Below, in pieces: positions 44,728 through 52,746 of a DNA stretch of 64,000 nt (positions are counted from its first letter, which is position 1; each line of letters opens with the position of its first letter). Position numbers and translations under genes: made by a program. This stretch comes from Tissierellia bacterium (GTDB taxonomy: Bacteria > Bacillota > Clostridia > Tissierellales > Peptoniphilaceae), in the NCBI GenBank assembly GCA_030538075.1, contig JAUNUQ010000012.1, forward strand, positions 1 through 64,000, written 5' to 3'. Under the pieces are notes generated by a model. The model saw only the letters and a program-made list of their open reading frames with translations, was not told where the DNA came from and made no database searches.

Positions 44728-45864
44728 TCAGCTCTCCTGATAATTGCCTAGGAAAGCAAATCGTTCGGTATCCTGGTAGAATTCGTCCAATAGGTCTCGG
44801 ACATCCTTTGTCTCTACAGAGCCCTCGAAGTCAAAATAGAACATGAATTCGAAGTCGCTGCCGGGCATAGGCCTGGACTCCAACTTGGTGATATTGAGCC
44901 CCAGAGCGGCAAAGCGGGCCATGATATGATACAGGCCGCCGGGCTCGTGGGGGGCGGTGAGCATCAGAGAGATCTTATTTGAGCCTGGATAGATCTTCAT
45001 ATCTTTGGTGATACAGATAAAGCGGGTGTAATTGTTGTCATCATTTTGTATCTCTGCGTCGATCGCCTCTAATCCATATAGATCCTGGCAGAACTTCGAA
45101 GAGATGGCGGCCAGATCCCTGCGCTCCGATTGGGAGACGGTACTGGCAGACATAGCGGTATTGGAGTAGTAGGAGGTGGTGATCTGTGGGTTCTCTTTGA
45201 AAAATTCGCTGCACTGCTCCAAAGCCTGGCGATGGGAGAGTACTTCTCTGATCTCCGATAACGAAACCCCTGGCTTCACCAGCAGTTTGTGGCGGATATA
45301 CAGCTTGTAGCTTCGGACGATGTGGAAATTCTTCTTCATCATCAAGTCGTAGACTTCTTTTACAGAGCCGTTGGAGCTGTTTTCAATCGGCAGGATCCCA
45401 AAGTCACAAAGGCCCTTGCTCACTGCATCGAAGACATGATCAAAGGTCTTGAAGAACATCACATCACCCATGGGAAAGAGCTTATCGGCGACTTGTTGGG
45501 AATAGGATCCCTCAATACCCTGGATGGCAATGGTCCCCTCTCTCGGAAAGACCCGTGGGGAGTTGAGAGCGGCATGCTCTAGCTCTTTCGCAAAGGCGGA
45601 CTCTCCAAAGAGGGTCTTGCGCTGGTAGCTCTTGCTCACAGAAAACAAAGTGCTATAGAGCATTCGCGTATAAGCCCGCAGTTCTTCTGATTTCTTAGAT
45701 AGACGGGCCAGGATCTCCCTTTCGCGGATGCGATTGGTCAGTGAGAGACCAGAACCTTTTTTCTGCTCGGCCACTTCCTTGGAGAGTTCCATTCGCTCTT
45801 GAAATAGTTCAAAGATTTGATCGTCTACTTGGTCGATTTTATTTCTGATTTGATCTAAATCCAT
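44728..45864 (-). CDS. pheA: Bifunctional chorismate mutase / prephenate dehydratase
   Basis: 378 aa from ATG at 45864 (GGAGG 7 bases upstream); an ATG two codons earlier at 45870 is too close to that site. Domains in order: AroQ-type chorismate mutase helices (~1-85), prephenate dehydratase (~108-290; IQGIEGSYS, PIENSSNGSV, NYTRFICI with catalytic Thr-Arg-Phe), and a C-terminal ACT domain (GGLYHIMARF, LESRPMPG) that binds Phe in known PheA enzymes and gives feedback inhibition. It converts chorismate through prephenate to phenylpyruvate. It overlaps aroC by 26 bases. Confidence 0.95.
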   Translation of the reverse strand: MDLDQIRNKIDQVDDQIFELFQERMELSKEVAEQKKGSGLSLTNRIREREILARLSKKSEELRAYTRMLYSTLFSVSKSYQRKTLFGESAFAKELEHAALNSPRVFPREGTIAIQGIEGSYSQQVADKLFPMGDVMFFKTFDHVFDAVSKGLCDFGILPIENSSNGSVKEVYDLMMKKNFHIVRSYKLYIRHKLLVKPGVSLSEIREVLSHRQALEQCSEFFKENPQITTSYYSNTAMSASTVSQSERRDLAAISSKFCQDLYGLEAIDAEIQNDDNNYTRFICITKDMKIYPGSNKISLMLTAPHEPGGLYHIMARFAALGLNITKLESRPMPGSDFEFMFYFDFEGSVETKDVRDLLDEFYQDTERFAFLGNYQES

Positions 45865-46942
45865 TTTCATCCTCCATAAGGTCTAATAATACGAGGGCAC
45901 AAGCCGCTTCGATGACGGGTACGGCTCGAACGGCGATACAGGGATCATGTCTACCTACGACTTCTAGGGTCTTTTCCACCATCTCTGCAATCGAAAAACT
46001 CTGTTGCGGCAGGCCGATGGAGGAGGTGGGCTTGATGGCCACTTGAAAGATCAGGGGCATCCCATTGGTGATTCCTCCGACGACACCACCTGCGTGGTTG
46101 GTTACAGTGCGAACCTGCCCATCGACAATTTGATACTCATCATTGTGGTCTCGGCCAGTCATGCGTGTAGCGGGAAAACCCGTCCCAAAGGAGACTCCCC
46201 GTACGGCTGGTACGCTGAAGAGCACATGGGAGAGCCTGGACTCGACGCCGCCGTAATTAGGTGAGCCAAGTCCTTGGGGCAGGCCGATCGCCGCACATTC
46301 GATGATGCCACCTACAGAGTTCTGCTCATCCCTCGCTCTTTGGATGGCGCTTTTTATCTCAGCTGCAGCATCTTCTGACAAGGTGGGGAAGTCCTTCTGC
46401 CCGGGGATCCTCAGATCCTCTTCTGTCAGATGGACTTTGTCCCAGCAGGTGTCGGGGATGCCGGCCACCTCTGCCAGATGAGCTCCCACATAGATGCCGC
46501 GGCTCTTGAGGATCTGTTTGGCAATGCCTCCAGCTATGGACAGGGGTGCGGTGATCCTACCGGAGAAGGGTCCGCCACCACGCATATCCATATGTCCTTT
46601 ATATTTCACATGGGCATTCCAGTCGGCGTGGGAAGGTCTGGGCATGTCCCGCAGATTTGAGTAGTCCTTCGATCTTTGATCCTTATTATAGATGACTGCG
46701 CTCAGCGGGCTTCCCGTCAATACTCCATCTAGGATGCCAGAGAGGAATACTGGCTCATCCTGTTCTTTTCTCTCAGTGGTATAGGCGCTTTGACCAGGTG
46801 CTCGGCGCATTAGAAACGCAGATAGCTCCTCTAGGTCAATCCGTTGGCCTGCGGGGAGTCCGTCGATGACGACTCCGATTCCATGACCATGGGATTCTCC
46901 GAAGATGGTGGTCACGATATTTTTTCCAAAGGTACTAGTCAT
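45839..46942 (-). CDS. aroC: Chorismate synthase
   Basis: 367 aa. Signature GESHGHGIGVVIDGLPAG (14-31), RRAPGQS (~47-53), the FMN-site block GGGPFSGR near 122 and GRHDPCIAVRAVPV near residue 335. It makes chorismate from 5-enolpyruvylshikimate-3-phosphate with reduced FMN. ATG at 46942 follows AGGAGG. It overlaps aroA by 8 bases and pheA by 26, consistent with one tightly packed operon. Confidence 0.97.
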   Translation of the reverse strand: MTSTFGKNIVTTIFGESHGHGIGVVIDGLPAGQRIDLEELSAFLMRRAPGQSAYTTERKEQDEPVFLSGILDGVLTGSPLSAVIYNKDQRSKDYSNLRDMPRPSHADWNAHVKYKGHMDMRGGGPFSGRITAPLSIAGGIAKQILKSRGIYVGAHLAEVAGIPDTCWDKVHLTEEDLRIPGQKDFPTLSEDAAAEIKSAIQRARDEQNSVGGIIECAAIGLPQGLGSPNYGGVESRLSHVLFSVPAVRGVSFGTGFPATRMTGRDHNDEYQIVDGQVRTVTNHAGGVVGGITNGMPLIFQVAIKPTSSIGLPQQSFSIAEMVEKTLEVVGRHDPCIAVRAVPVIEAACALVLLDLMEDENGFRSNQK

Positions 46943-48182
46943 GGATTTGTCCTCCTAGTTTTTGATAGTCCTCGAAGAACTTGGGATAGGATTTATTGAC
47001 GGCTTCTGGGTTTTCGAGCTCGATGGTCCTGGTGCTGATGCTGGCGGCAATTGCGGTGGCCATTGCAATCCGGTGATCACCAAATGAATCGGTCCTGCCA
47101 CCGGTTAGACCACCTGTGCCGATGACCTTTAATTCTTCTCCGAGCTCGATCGCCTGACCACCTAGATTTTTAATCATGGTGGCAACGGAGTGGAGCCGGT
47201 CGCTCTCCTTTAGTCGAAGTCGTTTGCCATTGTAGAAACGGGAGACGCCCTCCTGAACCGAGGCCGCTAAGAGGCTAAGGGCAGGTAGGGAGTCCGGCAT
47301 CTCGGACAGGTCGACTTGAACTGGGCGTCTGAGGTCCCCTTCGATGATGAGGACTTCCCCTTCCCAGTGCACCTTGGCACCAAAGTCTCGTAGAACCGGT
47401 AGGATCTTTGAATCCCCCTGACGAGAAAACTTTTTTAGTCCAGTCATTCGCACACCAGGGCCTAGGGCTCCCGCCACTAAGAAGAATGCCGCATTGGACC
47501 AGTCGCCTTCTACTAGGTATTCACAGCCCCAAAATGGCTCATTTTGAGCGATGTATCCGGCTTCCGTCTCCTTTGCCTCCCCTCCGAAGGTCTGGATGAC
47601 CTCTAAGGTCATATCCACATAGCCTTTGGATTCCAAAGGGGATTTCAAAGTCAGAACCAGGTCCTCTTCGAATAGGGGGGAAGCCATCAATAGCCCAGAT
47701 ATATACTGGGAGCTGACATCTCCTGGTAAGGAGAAGGATCCCCCTTTGAATTTGCCGCTCACCGTCAGGGGGATTTGATTTTTCTCAAAGATGGCACCGC
47801 CTTCCCGAAGGAGCTGGATCAGTTCCGTGATGGGGCGTTCAGGGAGCCGGCCGCTTCCTGTAAAAGAGTAGTCTCCTGGTAGCGCTGCAGCCACAGGCAA
47901 CAAAAATCGCAGGGTGGAGCCGCTTTCCCCCACATCTAAAACTGCATTTTCCCGCGGCACGAGGATGGGGGAGACCAAGGCGCCGTCTTCGTCTCTGGTG
48001 ATTTTCGCGCCCAGTTGGACGAGACAGTCTATGGTTCGATCGATGTCCTCGGAACTCTCTGAAAAGTACACACGGCTTGGTTTCTCTGCCAAGGCCGCAC
48101 AGATCAGTGCCCGATGGGCATAGGATTTGGACGGTATGGCTTTGATCTCTCCGCCCAATAAGCTGTGGTTGATTGTCTTCAT
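46935..48182 (-). CDS. aroA: 3-phosphoshikimate 1-carboxyvinyltransferase (EPSP synthase)
   Basis: 415 aa from ATG at 48182, chosen for the strong GGGGGAAA site 5-12 bases upstream; the frame also allows 48200, inside aroB. Seen: KSYAHRALICAAL (~18-30; the active-site Lys-Ser-x-x-x-Arg), GESGSTLRFLLPV (~85-97), ERPITELI and FGDHRIAMA near residue 375. It adds enolpyruvate from PEP to shikimate-3-phosphate. Confidence 0.96.
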   Translation of the reverse strand: MKTINHSLLGGEIKAIPSKSYAHRALICAALAEKPSRVYFSESSEDIDRTIDCLVQLGAKITRDEDGALVSPILVPRENAVLDVGESGSTLRFLLPVAAALPGDYSFTGSGRLPERPITELIQLLREGGAIFEKNQIPLTVSGKFKGGSFSLPGDVSSQYISGLLMASPLFEEDLVLTLKSPLESKGYVDMTLEVIQTFGGEAKETEAGYIAQNEPFWGCEYLVEGDWSNAAFFLVAGALGPGVRMTGLKKFSRQGDSKILPVLRDFGAKVHWEGEVLIIEGDLRRPVQVDLSEMPDSLPALSLLAASVQEGVSRFYNGKRLRLKESDRLHSVATMIKNLGGQAIELGEELKVIGTGGLTGGRTDSFGDHRIAMATAIAASISTRTIELENPEAVNKSYPKFFEDYQKLGGQIHD

Positions 48183-48183
48183 T

Positions 48184-49239
48184 TTATTTCCCCCTCTCAA
48201 TCCATTGGTAAAACTCCCCTAAGGGGAGGGATTTGATCTCGCATTGTCCAATTCCTCGTATGAGGATGGCTTGGATGGAGTCCCCATCTGCTTTCTTGTC
48301 CCCGCGTACCGCCTCCGCTAGGTCGATTGCCGAATATTCCGTATTGATGGGCAAGTGATTTTGTTCTAGCGCTTCTTCGATTCTCAAGGATGTATCCGGA
48401 CTCGCCAAACCCTGTACTACACAGGCCCTGGCGATCATGGCCATTCCGATGGCAACCGCATGACCATGCCTGATTTCGAAACAAGACAGCTTTTCTATGC
48501 CATGTCCAATGGTATGTCCCAGATTGAGAAGAGCGCGAACACCTCTGTCAAATTCGTCTTCTGCGACGACTTTTGCTTTTAAACCGACGCATTTTGCGAC
48601 GATGTCCTCTAGGTCTGCGTCTTCTGGATTGACGCCTCTAGACAGCCGTTCAAAGAGTTGTTGGTCGAATAATACCCCATATTTGATCACTTCTGCCAGC
48701 CCGCTGCGAAAGTCTTCTGGCTCTAAAGTGGAGAACAGGTTGGGATCACAGAAAACCGCCTTTGGCTGTTTGAAAATTCCGATGAGATTCTTACCGCTCT
48801 GGGAATTGATCGCCGTTTTACCGCCCACAGAGGAATCGACGGCGGCTAGCAAGGTGGTGGGAATTTGAATATAGTCAATCCCTCGCTGGTAGAGTCCTGC
48901 AGCGAGTCCCGCCAAGTCTCCAATGACGCCTCCTCCGAAGGCCAGCACCAAATCGGAGCGCTGGATGCGAGCTGCTACCATGCTCTCCAATAGATCTTCC
49001 AAGATTTGAAAGGACTTCGCGCTTTCTCCTGGCTCCGCTACATAGCTCATAGTCTGTAGACCGGCTTTTTCGAGCTGCTCGGTCAATTCTCTCCCATAGA
49101 TGGAATATACTTTGCGATCGCTCACCAAGACGACTCGACGCTTTTGGTAGTCCTTCAGCTGACTCGCTAGCCTGTGAAAGAGCCCTCGATCAATGGTAAC
49201 TTCGTAGGGAGTCGATGCGTGGATGGTTACGGATAGCAT
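48184..49239 (-). CDS. aroB: 3-dehydroquinate synthase
   Basis: 351 aa. NAD-binding FGGGVIGDLAG (~103-113), IPTTLLAAVDSSVGGKTAIN (~126-145, with the key Lys), GLAEVIKYG (~180) and NLGHTIGHGIEK (~241-252) with zinc-ligand His residues. Cyclises DAHP to dehydroquinate. The stop is 1 base before the aroA start and the gene begins exactly where tyrA ends. Confidence 0.97.
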   Translation of the reverse strand: MLSVTIHASTPYEVTIDRGLFHRLASQLKDYQKRRVVLVSDRKVYSIYGRELTEQLEKAGLQTMSYVAEPGESAKSFQILEDLLESMVAARIQRSDLVLAFGGGVIGDLAGLAAGLYQRGIDYIQIPTTLLAAVDSSVGGKTAINSQSGKNLIGIFKQPKAVFCDPNLFSTLEPEDFRSGLAEVIKYGVLFDQQLFERLSRGVNPEDADLEDIVAKCVGLKAKVVAEDEFDRGVRALLNLGHTIGHGIEKLSCFEIRHGHAVAIGMAMIARACVVQGLASPDTSLRIEEALEQNHLPINTEYSAIDLAEAVRGDKKADGDSIQAILIRGIGQCEIKSLPLGEFYQWIERGK

Positions 49240-50070
49240 CTAAGATCCTCCTTTTTTTGGGTAGATGATGGCTTTGATTTCTGTTCCCTCGGTGAGCAGA
49301 TCCTCAAGAGCTTTTGCGTCACCAGATGTGATCGCCACATGGTATTTTTCAAGTTCTCGGATCAATCCACCCAATTCCCTTGCTAGATAGTCCCCATTTT
49401 TCAAAAAGAGCTCCGTCCACATCTGTGCATCCAAGGTGGCGACACGGGTTAAGTCCTTTAAACTGTCTGCAGAATAGCCGAAATGTTCCAAGGCAGTTGG
49501 TGATTTCACAAAGGCATTGGATGCGATATGTGCCAATTGGGAAGTATAGGCCAGGATCCGGTCATGGGTGTCGTCCTCGGAGATGCGAAGGGTGGTAAAA
49601 CCAAGGGCGGTAAAGTAGCCGAGTAGGTCCTCGGGAACAAGTGTCGTATGGGGGACGAGGATCATCGATGCGCCTTGGTATAGATCTGCATCGGCATTGA
49701 CATAACCGCCGATTTCTCTCCCCGCCATGGGATGTCCACCGATATAGTGAAAGCCATATTGTCTTGCCAGCTCCAACAGCTCTCCTGAAACGGCGCGTTT
49801 GACGCCGCAAAGATCCACGACGAGCCCCTTTAATTGAGGGTGGGCCTTGACGTATTCAACTGCGGCCCCCGGGCGAACTGCTAGCAATATCAGATCACAG
49901 CTGGGCAGTTCGTCCGGAAAGAGGATCCCATCAATCGCCCCTTCTTCAAGGGCTTGGGTCATGACATTTTCCTGTAGGTCCACGCCATAGACTTGATTTG
50001 TGGTATATTTTTTGGTCCCTTTGGCAAAGGAGGCTCCAATCAGCCCCAAGCCAACAATTCCAATTTTCAT
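49240..50070 (-). CDS. tyrA: Prephenate dehydrogenase
   Basis: 276 aa. NAD-binding GLGLIGASFAKG at residues 6-17, then DLCGVKRAV (~91-99) and the catalytic His block IGGHPMAGRE (~114-123). Makes 4-hydroxyphenylpyruvate, the tyrosine precursor. No fused chorismate mutase or ACT domain is visible, so feedback control would rest on aroF and on the leader. It lies 4 bases after aroF. Confidence 0.95.
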   Translation of the reverse strand: MKIGIVGLGLIGASFAKGTKKYTTNQVYGVDLQENVMTQALEEGAIDGILFPDELPSCDLILLAVRPGAAVEYVKAHPQLKGLVVDLCGVKRAVSGELLELARQYGFHYIGGHPMAGREIGGYVNADADLYQGASMILVPHTTLVPEDLLGYFTALGFTTLRISEDDTHDRILAYTSQLAHIASNAFVKSPTALEHFGYSADSLKDLTRVATLDAQMWTELFLKNGDYLARELGGLIRELEKYHVAITSGDAKALEDLLTEGTEIKAIIYPKKGGS

Positions 50071-50074
50071 ATCT

Positions 50075-51085
50075 CTAAATATCCTTCATGATCTCTCGTA
50101 GCTTGAAGATCGCCTTGGCTGTAGAATCAAAGGACTTTGGCTTTAGGGACTGGGGCCCATCGCATAGGGCATTTGCTGGATCATTGTGCACTTCGATGAT
50201 CAGTCCATCCACTCCAGCAGCTGTTGCAGCTAGGGAGAGGGGTCGAACCATCTGATACATCCCTGCGGAGTGGCTGGGGTCGACGATGATCGGCAGATGG
50301 GTTCTCTCCTTCAAAAAGGGTACGGCAGTGATGTCGAGAGTATTTCTGGTGGCCGTCTCAAAAGTTCGGATTCCCCTTTCACAGAGCATGACGTCTTTAT
50401 TGCCTCCTGCCATGATATATTCAGCCGACATCAGCAGCTCCTCGTAGGTGGCGGACAGACCTCGCTTTAATAAAATGGGCTTATCCACGACGCCGAGCAC
50501 TTTCAACAGCTCGAAGTTTTGCATATTTCTGGCGCCGACTTGAATGATATCCACATGTTCAAAGTATTTGAGCTGTTGTGGCTCCATGATCTCTGAGACG
50601 ATGGGAAGTCCTGTGACTTCTTTCGCTTTTAGTAAGAGGGAAATGCCCTCAGCGCCCATGCCTTGGAAGGAGTAGGGGGAGGTTCTGGGTTTGAATGCGC
50701 CCCCGCGCAGGACGGTAGCACCAGAGGCCTTGACGGCTTTGGCCGTCTCGATGACCTGCTCCTCTGATTCGACAGAGCATGGGCCTGCCATAATGGCGAA
50801 GTGGCCACCGCCGATCTGTACGCCATTTTCCAATGTGATGATGGTGTCCTCTGGGTGGAATTTTCGGTTTACTTTCTTGTAGGGCTCCTGAATCCGCATG
50901 ACAGTCTCCACGATATCGAGGGCGCGGATCAGGCTGTCATCCACTTTGGCGGTGTCGCCGATCAGGCCGAGGATGGTTGTGTTCTCTCCTTTTGAGAAGT
51001 TGACGGACATTCCCTGGTTTTCAATCCAGTGGATGAGTTGGTTGATCTGACGCTCCGATGCGCCTGGTTTTAGTTTTACAATCAT
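50075..51085 (-). CDS. aroF: DAHP synthase, type I-beta with N-terminal regulatory domain
   Basis: 336 aa. First ~70 residues are a ferredoxin/ACT-like regulatory domain (MIVKLKPGASERQINQL), as in Thermotoga-type DAHP synthases inhibited by Tyr/Phe. The catalytic barrel shows MAGPCSVES (~99-107), RGGAFKPRTSPYSFQG (~126-141), KRGLSATYEE, and DPSHSAG (~268-274) with metal-ligand residues. First step of the shikimate path: PEP plus erythrose-4-phosphate. ATG at 51085 follows AGGAGG. It is the first enzyme gene after a leader peptide and terminator, so its expression is probably attenuated. Confidence 0.96.
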   Translation of the reverse strand: MIVKLKPGASERQINQLIHWIENQGMSVNFSKGENTTILGLIGDTAKVDDSLIRALDIVETVMRIQEPYKKVNRKFHPEDTIITLENGVQIGGGHFAIMAGPCSVESEEQVIETAKAVKASGATVLRGGAFKPRTSPYSFQGMGAEGISLLLKAKEVTGLPIVSEIMEPQQLKYFEHVDIIQVGARNMQNFELLKVLGVVDKPILLKRGLSATYEELLMSAEYIMAGGNKDVMLCERGIRTFETATRNTLDITAVPFLKERTHLPIIVDPSHSAGMYQMVRPLSLAATAAGVDGLIIEVHNDPANALCDGPQSLKPKSFDSTAKAIFKLREIMKDI

Positions 51086-51106
51086 AATTGCCTCCTTGGT
51101 TTTTTC

Positions 51107-51141
51107 GATAAAAAAAGACTTCCCGGCTAATCGGGAAGTCT
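51107..51141 (-). terminator. Attenuator terminator before aroF
   Basis: On the minus strand AGACTTCCCG and CGGGAAGTCT form a perfect 10-base stem with a six-base loop, followed by a run of Ts, 24 bases after the leader peptide stop and about 20 bases before aroF. It must be bypassed for the operon to be read, as expected of an attenuator. Confidence 0.9.
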
Positions 51142-51164
51142 CGCAGTTTGTTCTACATTGATCC

Positions 51165-51269
51165 TTAGAAGTTCACTGTCGATGCCTTACAACCCAAAAT
51201 AGCCTTACCACAACGAGAGGTAAAGTAAAAAAAGCTAAAATAGTATTGTGCGGCAACTAGTCTTAACAT
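51165..51269 (-). CDS. Tyr/Phe-rich leader peptide of the aro operon
   Basis: A 34-codon frame, ATG at 51269, stop TAA at 51165-51167. AAGGAG (51276-51281) is 6 bases upstream, an ideal site. The peptide begins MLRLVAAQ and then reads YYFSFFYF at residues 9-16, that is seven aromatic residues in eight positions (three Tyr, four Phe), and ends in VNF. It lies between a good promoter and an intrinsic terminator in front of aroF. This is the classic layout of ribosome-mediated attenuation: ribosomes stalling on scarce Tyr-tRNA or Phe-tRNA would prevent the terminator. A possible antiterminator pairs TCTCGTTGT (51210-51218, codons 18-20) with ACAAACTGCGAGA (51139-51151), which invades the terminator arm. 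Function is inferred; the frame, site and placement are seen. Confidence 0.85.
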   Translation of the reverse strand: MLRLVAAQYYFSFFYFTSRCGKAILGCKASTVNF

Positions 51270-51298
51270 GATGAACTCCTTGAAGTAAATTCAAAAAT

Positions 51299-51327
51299 AT
51301 AATATCATCATTTGACCGAGATGTAAA
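51299..51327 (-). promoter_or_regulatory. Promoter of the aro operon
   Basis: Minus strand: TTTACA (51322-51327), 17-base spacer, TATTAT (51299-51304). Start of transcription about 51292, some 23 bases before the leader ATG. Confidence 0.75.
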
Positions 51328-51381
51328 GAGAAATTTAGCACTTAAAAGTGTGGCAGACCCCGAAGGGATTCGCTGTGGACG

Positions 51382-51409
51382 ATTATTTTCGCATTTTTAC
51401 GAAAATAAT
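51382..51409. repeat. Inverted repeat between the divergent aro and S10 promoters
   Basis: ATTATTTTCG (51382-51391) and CGAAAATAAT (51400-51409), perfect 10-base arms with an 8-base loop. No U-run follows on either strand, so a protein-binding site is as likely as a terminator. Nothing else gene-like is seen in 51328-51461. Confidence 0.5.
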
Positions 51410-51461
51410 GGGGAGTGATCGAAAAATCCCAAATTTTATCGCGTTTTTTATGTTTTTTCCC

Positions 51462-51490
51462 TTGCTTTTCTCATCGTTCTGTTGTATAAT
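51462..51490 (+). promoter_or_regulatory. Promoter of the S10-spc ribosomal operon
   Basis: TTGCTT (51462-51467), 17-base spacer, TATAAT (51485-51490), about 250 bases upstream of rpsJ. Confidence 0.75.
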
Positions 51491-51496
51491 TCTTTG

Positions 51497-51737
51497 GTGC
51501 CTAAGATAACTTGCGAGGAAGCAGAAGGTTGCTGAAAAGGGCTACCGATTTGATTTACGGCAGATGGAAGCCTCGATCGGGGAATTTCTGCGGAGTATGT
51601 TCGAATTGAATTCGAGCGGTTGGTTTCACCATAATGACGAGAGGTCATTTTTTTAACGGCTGGATATGGCACGCCCGGCTATGTGGTTCGGTGAAGCTCT
51701 CCATTTTGCAAGACTACAGCAAACCAGGAGGGAAAAA
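51497..51737 (+). promoter_or_regulatory. Long 5' leader of the S10 operon with possible attenuator
   Basis: About 240 untranslated bases between promoter and rpsJ. A short terminator-like hairpin, AATGAC (51633-51638) / GTCATT (51644-51649) followed by seven Ts, lies 84 bases before the rpsJ start. Several purine-rich blocks upstream could form alternative structures. An autoregulatory leader for a ribosomal protein is likely by analogy with other r-protein operons, but the ligand protein cannot be told here. Confidence 0.5.
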
Positions 51738-52046
51738 ATGGCAAAACAAAAAATCCGTATTCGACTGCGCGCATATGATCATGAGATCATCGACCAGTCA
51801 GCACAGAAAATCGTCGAAGCAGTAAAGAGGACAGATGCAAAGGTATCTGGACCGATTCCGCTACCGACGGAAAAAGAGATCATTACGATCCTACGAGCAG
51901 TCCATAAGTACAAGGACTCCAGAGAGCAGTTTGAACAGAGGACTCATAAGAGATTGATCGACATCATCAATCCCAATCCAAAGACTCTGGAAGCTCTTAA
52001 GAAGCTGAACCTACCAGCTGGTGTTGATATCGAAATCAAACTATAG
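51738..52046 (+). CDS. rpsJ: 30S ribosomal protein S10
   Basis: 102 aa from ATG at 51738, chosen for AGGAGGG upstream and the family start [16 protein letters not shown]; the frame is open back to 51666 but that part is leader. Seen: [10 protein letters not shown] and the THKRLIDI loop. Part of the 30S head and also known as NusE in antitermination. First gene of the operon; 56 bases separate it from rplC. Confidence 0.98.
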   Translation: MAKQKIRIRLRAYDHEIIDQSAQKIVEAVKRTDAKVSGPIPLPTEKEIITILRAVHKYKDSREQFEQRTHKRLIDIINPNPKTLEALKKLNLPAGVDIEIKL

Positions 52047-52102
52047 TAGGTCTTAGGATGATTGCCAAGGCAATCCGCTGTAAGTAAAGAGGAGGAAGTT
52101 AA

Positions 52103-52732
52103 GTGAAAGCAATTTTAGGTAAAAAAATCGGAATGACACAGCTCTTTCTGGAAGATGGAAGAGTAGTTCCGGTGACTGTCGTGGAAGCGGGTCCGATGTT
52201 TGTGACCCAAGTGAAGACAGAAGAGACGGACGGATATAACGCGATTCAAGTTGGGTTTATAGACAAGAAAGAAAAGAAGATGACTCAACCTCTGAAAGGA
52301 CACTTTGACAAAGTAAATGTTGGTTACAAGAAGTATCTGCGAGAGATTCGCCAAGATGGCGCTCCTGCCTATAATGCAGGGGATGAGATCAAGGTGGATA
52401 TCTTCGCTGCCGAAGATCGCATCGATGTGATCGGAACTTCAAAGGGGAAGGGAACCCAAGGCCCCATCAAGCGATGGAACTATGGTCGTGGACCGGAAAC
52501 CCATGGATCGAAATCCCATAGGGTCGGCGGTGCAAGATCTGCCGGAACCTATCCTGGAAAGGTATTGAAGGGGCGTAAGGGAAGCGGAAAGATGGGTCAC
52601 GAGAGAGTGACGGTTCAGAATCTGACCATCGTTCGCGTAGATGCGGATAAGAATCTGATCCTGATAAAGGGTGCTATCCCTGGACCGAAGGGCGGACTTG
52701 TCACCATCAAAGAGACCGTCAAGAACGGTTAG
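52103..52732 (+). CDS. rplC: 50S ribosomal protein L3
   Basis: 209 aa, GTG start after GGAGGAAG. Begins KAILGKKIGMTQLF and contains the long tip loop with FSSGS-like region here read as GRGPETHGSKSHRVGGARSAGTYP (split around residues 135-157), which reaches the peptidyl-transferase centre. Early assembly protein of the 50S subunit. Standard length. Confidence 0.98.
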   Translation: MKAILGKKIGMTQLFLEDGRVVPVTVVEAGPMFVTQVKTEETDGYNAIQVGFIDKKEKKMTQPLKGHFDKVNVGYKKYLREIRQDGAPAYNAGDEIKVDIFAAEDRIDVIGTSKGKGTQGPIKRWNYGRGPETHGSKSHRVGGARSAGTYPGKVLKGRKGSGKMGHERVTVQNLTIVRVDADKNLILIKGAIPGPKGGLVTIKETVKNG

Positions 52733-52746
52733 GAAGGAGAAGTAGC

